From Paraburkholderia lacunae (GTDB taxonomy: Bacteria > Pseudomonadota > Gammaproteobacteria > Burkholderiales > Burkholderiaceae), in assembly GCF_003353175.1 (NCBI RefSeq), contig NZ_QHKS01000046.1:1-38537 (forward strand): DNA of 38,537 nucleotides. Reading direction: 5' to 3'. The notes below the pieces were generated by a model, which was given only the letters and a program-made list of their open reading frames with translations, did no database searches and was not told the origin of the DNA. Below are positions 32,345 through 38,537 of this stretch, piece by piece. Numbering within the stretch: position 1 is the stretch's first letter; each line of letters opens with the position of its first letter. The position numbers and the translations under genes are program-made.

Positions 32345-33112
32345 AATGTCCTCACGGAGATTAGGTTCGAGAGCACTTTATCATTCGTAGGAGGAGACGC
32401 GTGGACCATCAACACATCCCTTAACCTAGAATCACGAACGCTCGCTATCGAGGAGATCCGCACACACGGCGGCGAGAAGGCATTAGAGCGCCTGCAGAAT
32501 GCCGCGCAACAGGCGACGGCCGGCGGCAAAGCGAAGGTCACGAAGAAGGTGCTAGCCAAGGCCGCTGGCGAAAAGATCAGCGACACTCAGGCAAAGCAAC
32601 TTTTGCAGGCGCTGCAGTCGGTCCTGCACGACCCAGTGTTCGGTAAATTGTCTCCGTGCACGATCGCGGGTGTGCATGCGGCGCTCACACCGCACGCGGA
32701 TCGGCTCGCCCCTCTCTCGACAAAACGCGTGAAGTATCCAGTATGCGCACCCGACGAGGACGGTTGCTGCGATGCGGCTGACATCACTGCTCCAATTAGC
32801 AAGCGGACCAAAAACCCGCTCGCAGTGATCCGCGTCGCTCAACCGTACGAAGGCGTGTGGATCTACGCCACCATGTACAACTTCGGCAATAGTTTCGCCT
32901 CGTCGCCGCTCCGCACCTACGACCGCATGCCAACCTTCCCGACGCACATGCAGGCAATCCAGGCAGGTGCCAAGAATCTGGAACGCCAGCTCAGCGGTCA
33001 ATCCACCAGCAAGCAGAAAGAACGGCCCGTTGTCATGACATGGCTCGCGGACCTTCTACAAATGCCCGACCCTGATTGGACCGAAGAAATGGCACAGGAG
33101 ACGACCAATTGA
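32333..33112 (+). pseudogene. Plasmid/phage-like protein lacking a canonical start (possible ParB-like C-terminal part)
   Basis: An open frame from 32333 to the stop at 33110-33112 has good protein character from the beginning (VGGDAWTINTSLNLESRTLA, IEEIRTHGGEKALERLQNAA, KVTKKVLAKAAGEKISDTQA, then VWIYATMYNFGNSFASSPLR). However, the first ATG, GTG or TTG in this frame is the GTG at 32549, well inside. A strong ribosome binding site (AGGAGG 32389-32394) followed by GTG 32401 is in another frame and stops after seven codons. The 5' end overlaps the divergent lysozyme start. I read it as a gene that lost its N-terminus; distant similarity to plasmid partition-type proteins is only an impression. 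If still translated, it would be 187 residues from 32549. Confidence 0.5.
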
Positions 33113-33321
33113 CGGTTCGCCCGGCCACCTCTACCCCACGTCTGCTGCCGCGTAAGCGGAACCCGGTGGAAAAGCGCTCACAGCTTTCCCTCGCTGGCGC
33201 CGTTCTGGCAGATGCATCGCACGACAACGTCAACATCAGTGGGCTCTCGCCCGCCAGAGCAACCCAGAAGGACGAGGCGCCGCTCTCGCGGCGCAAGACT
33301 ATCCAGACGAACGATTCCAGC
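33109..33321 (+). pseudogene. Truncated gene translationally coupled to the preceding one
   Basis: A TTG start overlaps the previous stop (TTGA), giving LTVRPATSTPRLLPRKRNPV and NVNISGLSPARATQKDEAPL up to KTIQTND. At about 33320 the frame runs into the 23-nt repeat and then into arginine/proline-rich sequence. The 3' part appears to have been replaced by an insertion-sequence scar. I do not recognise the family. Confidence 0.4.
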
Positions 33322-33327
33322 AAACTA

Positions 33328-33350
33328 TTGCATCCACCGGTTGAATCCGC
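33328..33350 (+). repeat. 23-nt direct repeat, copy 2 (also at 24226-24248)
   Basis: It is identical to 24226-24248. Here it separates the truncated gene fragment on its left from another gene fragment on its right. Confidence 0.6.
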
Positions 33351-33358
33351 CCCGCAGA

Positions 33359-33529
33359 TCCGTCGTTGCCGAAACCATCCCGTTCAGCATCCTCGACGAC
33401 CTAATAGTGACGCACGACCCGATCGACGTCGTCGGGCAACGCGGCCACAGCGGGATCGACTATCTTGGGCCGCCAACCGTAGACAGTATTAAATCTGTCG
33501 CCCATCGGAAGGCCAAAGTAAAGCGGTAA
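33359..33529 (+). pseudogene. C-terminal fragment of an unknown gene after the repeat
   Basis: Right after the 23-nt repeat, a different frame reads VAETIPFSILDDLIVTHDPI, then DVVGQRGHSGIDYLGPPTVD and SIKSVAHRKAKVKR before a stop at 33527-33529. It has the regular hydrophobic spacing of a real protein end and no start of its own. It may be the far end of the same gene as 33109-33321, or of a different one joined by recombination. Confidence 0.4.
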
Positions 33530-33622
33530 AAGACATCTCCAGGGCGTGTGAATATCGCGGATGTCTGAAGGAGGTTGAAAAACAGCCGCTGGCGCATTCG
33601 ACTCTGACGCAGCATTACTGCT

Positions 33623-35044
33623 TCATACATAGCGTCTTATCACCTCATACAGCCGGTCGCAGGATCTGCCGAGGTTTCTCTCCGGCGAGGTCGCGACACC
33701 CAACAGAAGTCCTGATCTCGCAGAGGCCGGCGACGCGTACCAGGGTGACAGCGGTGCGGGACCCAAGCCGAACGCTAACAATGCTCTCGCGATGGAAATA
33801 TCCGAGACACCGTCGGGCAACCGCACGAGTACGGCCAAACCGGCAGTCGTTGTCTCGAAAGCATGCTGTGCGAGGCATGCGAGCAACGCATCGCGTTGAG
33901 CGGCATAAAGGCGCTTCATGCGTCGAAGATGGCGCATGTAGTGTCCGTCGTGCATGAACTGCGCCGTCGCGAGTTGCACAGACAGCCAGGGTGCGGGAGC
34001 GAGGCATGCTGCCACTTCTGCGAACCGGGATACAAGCGGCAAGGGGGCGACAACGAATCCCAATCGCAGTGCAGGACTGATCGTTTTGCTGAAGGAGCCA
34101 ATATGAATAACGCGCTGGCCACGATCAAGCGATGCTAGCGCCGGCGCGGCGCGTGCCGTCAATTGCAGCTCGCTCAGGTAGTCGTCTTCAATGACCCAGA
34201 CACCTTCTTTAGCAGCCCAGTCGAGAAGGCGCAGACGCCTGGCGAGCGAGAGCGTGGGACCGAGCGGTGCCTGCTGCCCGGCGGTGACGACAACCAGATC
34301 TGTATTCGGCTCATATTGGAGGCCGTAATCGATATTGAGCCCATCCGCATCTACCGGTATCGGCGCAAGTGACAACTTCGCGAGTTCCAACCCGTGGCGG
34401 GTGAACGGAAAACCCGGGTTCTCCACCCAGGCCCTTTTGCCCTCGAGGCCTAGTACACGTAGTGCCAGTCCGAGTCCGCCGCTAAACCCGCTCGTGATGA
34501 CGATCTGGGCGGGCGAGCAGGTGATGCCGCGCGCAATGGCGAGATAGGCCGCTATCTCGCGCCGCAGTGCCAGTTCGCCCCGAGGATCGGGATAAACGAC
34601 TGAAGCGTTGGATTCCGCGCGCAGAGCGAATGAGCGAACTTTTGTGAAGAGTTTGGCGGGTAGCGTTTCCTGTGCGGGCACACCCATCTGGAACATCGCC
34701 GGCCCGGCAGTGAGCTCCTCGTACATCTCCATGAACGAGCCCGGATCAGGCCGTTCTTCCACCTGAACGGGAGCGGGCGGCCGGTCCGCCACCCGGGTTC
34801 CGCTCGCCCGGGAAGCAATGATGAGTTGAGCGTCGGCAAGTCGGTCGTATGCCAGGCGCACCGTGCCCCGGGCAACGCCAAGTTGGGCCGCGAGGTCCAA
34901 CCATGACGGCAGACGTGCTCCCGCCGCAAGCACGCCGCTCTCAATGGCGGTGCTGATTGCCTGGCGGATCTGCTCGGCCAATGAAGTCTTCGCAGACCGA
35001 TCGAGTTGTATTTGCAGCGACTTGGCCATCCGTTCATGGTACAT
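33623..35044 (-). CDS. MocR/PdxR-type regulator (GntR helix-turn-helix fused to aminotransferase fold)
   Basis: 473 residues from ATG 35044 (ATG 35029, MAKSLQIQLD, is equally likely; neither has a strong ribosome binding site). The N-terminal GntR winged helix is LAEQIRQAISTAIESGVLAA and LGVARGTVRLAYDRLADAQL. The rest is a fold-type I aminotransferase domain: VVVTAGQQAPLGPTLSLARR, D287/D288 in IEDDYLSELQL and PLP-binding K320 in HIGSFSKTISPALRLGFVVA. MocR proteins use PLP or an aldehyde/amine adduct as ligand and normally control a divergent gene. Here that is the cupin-AhpD operon at 35123. Confidence 0.9.
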   Translation of the reverse strand: MYHERMAKSLQIQLDRSAKTSLAEQIRQAISTAIESGVLAAGARLPSWLDLAAQLGVARGTVRLAYDRLADAQLIIASRASGTRVADRPPAPVQVEERPDPGSFMEMYEELTAGPAMFQMGVPAQETLPAKLFTKVRSFALRAESNASVVYPDPRGELALRREIAAYLAIARGITCSPAQIVITSGFSGGLGLALRVLGLEGKRAWVENPGFPFTRHGLELAKLSLAPIPVDADGLNIDYGLQYEPNTDLVVVTAGQQAPLGPTLSLARRLRLLDWAAKEGVWVIEDDYLSELQLTARAAPALASLDRGQRVIHIGSFSKTISPALRLGFVVAPLPLVSRFAEVAACLAPAPWLSVQLATAQFMHDGHYMRHLRRMKRLYAAQRDALLACLAQHAFETTTAGLAVLVRLPDGVSDISIARALLAFGLGPAPLSPWYASPASARSGLLLGVATSPERNLGRSCDRLYEVIRRYV

Positions 35045-35051
35045 AAAAAAT

Positions 35052-35070
35052 GTTCATTCCTGGTTCTTAC
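35052..35070. promoter_or_regulatory. Direct repeats in the MocR/cupin promoter gap
   Basis: GTTCATTC (35052-35059) and GTTCTTAC (35063-35070) are direct repeats with an 11-base period, one turn of the helix. Such tandem sites are known for MocR regulators. They lie between the two divergent starts. Confidence 0.35.
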
Positions 35071-35122
35071 TCGTGGCCCAGCGCGACGCCACAATGCAAG
35101 GGCCCTAAGGAGAAACATCTTG

Positions 35123-35539
35123 ATGAACATTCGATCTGTCCTCGGCGCTGCCTGCGCAGCCGTTGCTTTCACCATTGCAATGTCTGCTGCCGCGCATGAG
35201 ACTGGTGAAACCGTCACACCCAACTTGGAGCATGCCATCCCCAACCTTCCCGGCAAGTCGTTGACCGCCGTCGTCGTCGACTATGCCCCCGGCGGAGCGT
35301 CGCCGTCACACGAGCACGCAAAGTCGGCTTTCATCTATGCCTACGTTGTCTCCGGTGCCGTAGAGTCGCAAGTGAACGACGGCCCGAAGCGGGTCTATCA
35401 CGCCGGTGAAAGCTTCTTCGAGGAGCCGGGTTCCCTTCACCGTGTGAGCCGTAATGCGAGCAAGACCAGGCCCGCGAAACTGCTGGCGGTGTTCGTGGGT
35501 GATTCCAACGACAAGACCCTGACCACACCGGTCAAGTAA
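35123..35539 (+). CDS. Secreted cupin-domain protein
   Basis: 138 residues from ATG 35123, with AAGGAG at 35107-35112 (the preceding TTG is a possible start with better spacing). Signal peptide MNIRSVLGAACAAVAFTIAMSAAA then HETGE. Single cupin domain: VVDYAPGGASPSHEHAKSAF supplies the metal His pair and AGESFFEEPGSLHRVSRNAS the second motif. Exported cupins of this type often neighbour AhpD-like genes, as here (26 bases away). They probably act together in detoxification of reactive compounds, under the divergent MocR regulator (inference). Confidence 0.85.
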   Translation: MNIRSVLGAACAAVAFTIAMSAAAHETGETVTPNLEHAIPNLPGKSLTAVVVDYAPGGASPSHEHAKSAFIYAYVVSGAVESQVNDGPKRVYHAGESFFEEPGSLHRVSRNASKTRPAKLLAVFVGDSNDKTLTTPVK

Positions 35540-35564
35540 ATCAAGCACATCAAGGAGCAAACAC

Positions 35565-36020
35565 ATGAGCAAGCGTCTCGACTACAACCAGATCGCGCCC
35601 GCAGGCGTCAAGGCACTTGGCGGCGTCTACGGCTACGTCATGCAGAGCAGCCTTTCGCCTGTTCTCGTCGAACTGACTTACCTTCGTGTCTCACAGATCA
35701 ACAACTGTGCCTACTGCCTCGACATGCACACGCGCGACCTGCTGAAGAAAGGCGTGAAGATCGAAAAGCTGGCGCTGGTACAGGCGTGGGCGGAAGCGGG
35801 CAATCTGTTCGACGAACGCGAGCGTGCCGCGCTTGCGTGGGCCGAGTCGGTCACTCGTGTTGCAGAGACCGGCGTACCCGATGAAGCCTACGAAGCAGCG
35901 CGTGCGGAGTTCGATGAGCGGGAACTCGTGGATCTCACGATCGCAATCGGCCTGATGAACACTTTTAACCGTATGGCAATCAGCTTCCGGAACACGCCTC
36001 AGGCTGCGCTGGAGCAGTGA
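35565..36020 (+). CDS. Carboxymuconolactone decarboxylase/AhpD-like alkylhydroperoxidase
   Basis: 151 residues, AAGGAG upstream. The AhpD core INNCAYCLDMHTRDLLKKGV holds the redox pair C48 and C51 and the proton-relay H55. Then come LFDERERAALAWAESVTRVA and ELVDLTIAIGLMNTFNRMAI, typical of the family. It would reduce organic peroxides using the CxxC pair. Second gene of the MocR-linked operon. Confidence 0.9.
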   Translation: MSKRLDYNQIAPAGVKALGGVYGYVMQSSLSPVLVELTYLRVSQINNCAYCLDMHTRDLLKKGVKIEKLALVQAWAEAGNLFDERERAALAWAESVTRVAETGVPDEAYEAARAEFDERELVDLTIAIGLMNTFNRMAISFRNTPQAALEQ

Positions 36021-36078
36021 GACCTGGGAGTTGGATTGCATGGCGCTCGAGTTGAAGCGCTGCAGCAAGGAGAGACTG

Positions 36079-36288
36079 ATGAAGATTTTCGTTGCAGGCG
36101 CGACGGGCGCCGTAGGCTTGCCGCTTGTGCGTGTGTTGTGTGCACTCGGCCATCAGGTGACCGGCATGACTCGCGCGGGCGCAGGCGTTAGCGTCGGGAA
36201 TGCGGTCGAGCGTTTTTTCGAGCAAGGCTGCTCCGGAATGGCTAGCTGCGGCGGTATGGGGAAACACGTCTGCCACCGCAGCGCGTAG
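36079..36288 (+). pseudogene. Truncated NAD-dependent epimerase/SDR gene
   Basis: ATG 36079 with AAGGAG ten bases ahead. The first 30 residues (MKIFVAGATGAVGLPLVRVL, CALGHQVTGMTRAG) are a perfect nucleotide-binding start (GATGAVG) of an extended SDR of about 300 residues. After AG the sequence is unrelated (AGVSVGNAVERFFEQGCSGM) and stops at residue 69. The remaining 230 residues are missing, so it is a 5' stub fused to foreign sequence. It was formerly the third gene of the cupin-AhpD operon. Confidence 0.7.
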
Positions 36289-36576
36289 GCCGCCTGCGCA
36301 GGTTCTGGGGGCGGCAACTTTGAGAAACCCTGCGACGGTTTTGCGCCAGCGTTTTTGTCATCAGAATTGAGGATGTGCGGGAGTCGTTTCTTCCATTAAA
36401 TTACCAAGCAGAGTCGGGGCCAGGCGCTTAGACCGCACTTTGACGGGTCATGTGAAGCCACCAGAGAGTGCTGCTCACGTCCCGTCACAAGAACCTGAGA
36501 GCGAAGGAGCAAGACCCGCCACGTGCGGGTCTTTTTTTGTCGGCTGAATGTCGCGTACGAGAAAGGCAAACGAAAG
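36289..36576. other. Intergenic region with strong terminator
   Basis: No gene. It contains the hairpin at 36512-36538 and, upstream, sequence without coding character. Confidence 0.45.
36512..36538 (+). terminator. Rho-independent terminator
   Basis: AGACCCGC (36512-36519), loop CACGT, GCGGGTCT (36525-36532), then a run of seven T. It is a perfect 8-bp GC-rich stem with a proper T-tract. It ends plus-strand transcripts from the cupin-AhpD side. The preceding aa and the A-run on the opposite strand also allow weak use for the minus-strand amine oxidase gene. Confidence 0.9.
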
Positions 36577-38358
36577 CTATCGGGCCCGCGATGGCTCGGT
36601 CGCCGCCGAAGTGCCGCCGTACCGATATGGCGGCGACATCGCGTCGATCGGGTTCATGGCGGTGCTGAGTTTGCCGCCGAGGCTTCTGATTACCGCGCAA
36701 ACTGCGTTGATGCCGGTCTGCAGCGCGCCCTCGACCCAGCCGCCAGTGAATGAGCAGCTATCTCCGGCCAGATAGACAAACGGATCGGTTTGCGGCTCAC
36801 GGCAGTCCTGAAACTGGAAGAAGAGCTGTTGGCTCTGTGCATCGCCATCCGCGAAGTTCAGCTTGAAGGCGCCGTAGTAGCCGCGCTGCAAATCCCAGTC
36901 GACGATTTTCACGTACGTCTCATAGTCTCCATCTATCGGCACGACCTGGGCCGCGAAAGCCGGGTTGGTCTGCGCGAGATCGGCAACCAGCCTCTGTACG
37001 CGTTGCTGGTTGCTGCCGAGCGCGAGTTGCTTGATCGCATCGTCCTCCCATGCGTAGCTGAGCAACACGACGCCCGGGGCGTCACGGTCATCCGGCGCGT
37101 AGTCGAGGCAGTAGACGCCGCGCACCAGCGTATCGGTCTGAATGTTCGCTGGGAGGTTGCCGTCCAGCCAGAATTTGCGCTTTGTCATCACAAAGACTTT
37201 CGATGAACTGGTTAGATGCACGTCGTCGATTGCACTGCATTGCTGTGCGCTCAGTGCGGACGGCGATGCACTCAATGCCATGTCGAGCTGCATCGCGCGC
37301 GTGCTGGCCGTCACGATCACGCGATCTGCAAACCGCAGCGAGCCGTCATCGAGCGTTAGCATCACGCCCTCGGCGGTGCGGCTTACGCGCGACACGGCGA
37401 TTTGCTCGACGCGATCGCCAAGCGAGCGCCCCTCGAATACTTGCGACGAGAATGCGCGCGCCAGCGACTCGATGCCCGCAGGAATAAACAACTGGTCTGT
37501 TTCGAGCTCGTTGACCATCAGCCGGACGATTTCGAGGAAAGCTACCGGATACATCGGCCCGAGGCCACCCGAGCCAACGCCGAGCGCGCCGAACAGTTGA
37601 AAGTCGTCTGGAAACCGCCACGGCGTGCCGCCCGGTGGGTTCGAGCCGCTAAATATCGTCCGCAATGCGCTGTAGAAGCTCTGGTTGCCGAACACATCGA
37701 TATAGGTCTGCCAGGCGGCACGCGCCGCGCCCAGCTGGTTTGCCCGCAGCAGGGCGGTGATCGCGACCGGGGCCATCAGCGCCGGGCCGGAGGCGGGCGT
37801 GTAGCCATCGGAGATGAAGGCGTTCCATCCGGCGTGGACGGTTGCGAACATGGTCGGCGGATTGCCGTGGGCTGGCCATGTATAGGCCTGGCCTTGATAG
37901 CCGAGATCGGTCAGCACCGCGCCAGGGTCGGGAAAACTTGAGTTTGCCTTGATCCCGAAGCGATCGAGGTAATGAAAGAGGCTGTATTCGCTCGGCGGAA
38001 AGCGCATGGCCCCGAGTTCGGCCAGGCATTCCGGCGCGGCTTCGGTAAATGTTGCGCTGTGGGCGCGTCCGCCGATCCGGCCTGACGCCTCATAGATCAC
38101 GACGTTCGACGCACCGGCGCGCAGCAGTTCATACACCGACACGAGGCCACCGATGCCGGCGCCAATAATCGCGATGGTTTTGCCTGCCGAGGAAGGCGGC
38201 AGACTGCCGAGTGAATCAGGCGAACCGGCCAGCAACGCGCCGTAGTCGAACAGGGTATCGATGTAGCCGAAGCTCGCTTGTGCCGTGGCCGCAAGAGGCG
38301 CGGCCTCGGCTGCGACCGGTGCGGACACGCGCCGGCGCATGTTGGGAATGAAAGACAT
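36577..38358 (-). CDS. Flavin-containing amine oxidase (tryptophan 2-monooxygenase/L-amino acid oxidase-like)
   Basis: 593 residues. After an unusual N-terminal extension of about 60 residues, the FAD dinucleotide loop is TIAIIGAGIGGLVSVYELLR (residues 61-80), with the second motif VIYEASGRIGGRAHSATFTE. Near residue 115, LAELGAMRFPPSEYSLFHYL is the signature of the tryptophan 2-monooxygenase/amino acid oxidase branch. The C-terminal FAD motif is YLAGDSCSFTGGWVEGALQT. It likely oxidises an amino acid or amine to the imine or amide with FAD and oxygen; an indole-3-acetamide (auxin) route is possible but unproven. The last 30 residues are an Arg/Ser-rich tail. It stands alone. Confidence 0.85.
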   Translation of the reverse strand: MSFIPNMRRRVSAPVAAEAAPLAATAQASFGYIDTLFDYGALLAGSPDSLGSLPPSSAGKTIAIIGAGIGGLVSVYELLRAGASNVVIYEASGRIGGRAHSATFTEAAPECLAELGAMRFPPSEYSLFHYLDRFGIKANSSFPDPGAVLTDLGYQGQAYTWPAHGNPPTMFATVHAGWNAFISDGYTPASGPALMAPVAITALLRANQLGAARAAWQTYIDVFGNQSFYSALRTIFSGSNPPGGTPWRFPDDFQLFGALGVGSGGLGPMYPVAFLEIVRLMVNELETDQLFIPAGIESLARAFSSQVFEGRSLGDRVEQIAVSRVSRTAEGVMLTLDDGSLRFADRVIVTASTRAMQLDMALSASPSALSAQQCSAIDDVHLTSSSKVFVMTKRKFWLDGNLPANIQTDTLVRGVYCLDYAPDDRDAPGVVLLSYAWEDDAIKQLALGSNQQRVQRLVADLAQTNPAFAAQVVPIDGDYETYVKIVDWDLQRGYYGAFKLNFADGDAQSQQLFFQFQDCREPQTDPFVYLAGDSCSFTGGWVEGALQTGINAVCAVIRSLGGKLSTAMNPIDAMSPPYRYGGTSAATEPSRAR

Positions 38359-38422
38359 ACAGGTCCTCGTCGGTTCGTTTTAGGCCTCCACGTCTGCGCC
38401 GCGCAGCCTTCTCCCCATCTCG

Positions 38423-38536
38423 TTATACAGAAGTGTCGTAGCCGTCGCGCAAGATCTGGATGGTGATCACAGCATCCATGACTCGCTGCATGCCGATCCA
38501 CAGCGTCTTCGCGCCCGGTTCGCCATCGCTCTTGCG
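38423..38536 (-). CDS. C-terminal end of an IS4-like transposase (partial, runs off the window)
   Basis: A minus-strand frame enters from the right edge, RKSDGEPGAKTLWIGMQRVM, then DAVITIQILRDGYDTSV and a stop at 38423-38425. The RKxDGxPGxKTLWxGxQRL pattern is the usual end of IS4-family transposases (IS4/Tn5 group). Only 37 residues are visible, so I cannot say whether the element is complete. Confidence 0.6.
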   Translation of the reverse strand, partial: RKSDGEPGAKTLWIGMQRVMDAVITIQILRDGYDTSV

Positions 38537-38537
38537 C

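Noticed and set aside
1..38537. CRISPR arrays, tRNA or rRNA genes
   Set aside because: On reading I found no regularly spaced repeats and no tRNA-like T-loop (GTTCRANNC) within a cloverleaf.

Overview
The window looks like an accessory, rearranged segment of a GC-rich betaproteobacterial genome, most likely Paraburkholderia or a relative (Burkholderiaceae). The grounds are codon and GC usage, a small DUF4148-type secreted protein, the typical glnHPQ set, MmyB-type XRE, HxlR, MocR and AraC-type regulators, and many isolated catabolic genes between degraded insertion sequences. I ran no database search, so family names rest on motifs I can read.

Left part (1-9.0 kb): the window opens in the 3' end of a group II intron, followed by a stub of an IS110-type transposase. 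An XRE regulator faces an MDR oxidoreductase across a palindromic operator. A second group II intron (2783 to about 4795) carries a chimeric ORF: the complete DEDD domain of an IS110-type transposase joined in frame to the maturase domain of the intron protein. Then come a secreted repeat-rich protein, an EamA transporter frameshifted at a G7 tract, a tyrosine recombinase broken by an 8-nt duplication, and a secreted protein of unknown function.

Middle (9.0-24.2 kb): acyl-CoA ligase, cupin, small membrane protein, lipocalin-like protein and alpha/beta hydrolase. A tight three-gene operon follows: DUF805 membrane protein, a fused FAD-oxidase/SAM-methyltransferase, and an exported protein of unknown function, behind a LacI-type palindrome. 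A MASE1 histidine kinase and NarL-type response regulator, preceded by a possible 37-residue lipoprotein, are followed by a DUF4148 protein and an lrgAB-like pair.

Right part (24.2-38.5 kb): a GNAT gene stopped by one nonsense codon, a polar amino acid/glutamine ABC operon (binding protein, permease, ATPase) with inverted repeats upstream, an AraC remnant, an HxlR/SDR divergent pair and an MDR enzyme. A small island holds a GH24 muramidase overlapping an LprI-type lysozyme-inhibitor gene (a likely effector/immunity or prophage-derived pair) next to start-less and truncated plasmid- or phage-like genes. A MocR regulator faces a cupin-AhpD operon that ends in a truncated epimerase, a strong terminator follows, and then a flavin amine oxidase and the end of an IS4-like transposase.

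The strongest candidates for something new are the IS110-maturase chimera with the folded RNA-like element ahead of it, the GH24/LprI pair, and the FAD-oxidase/methyltransferase operon. I found no CRISPR array, tRNA or rRNA.
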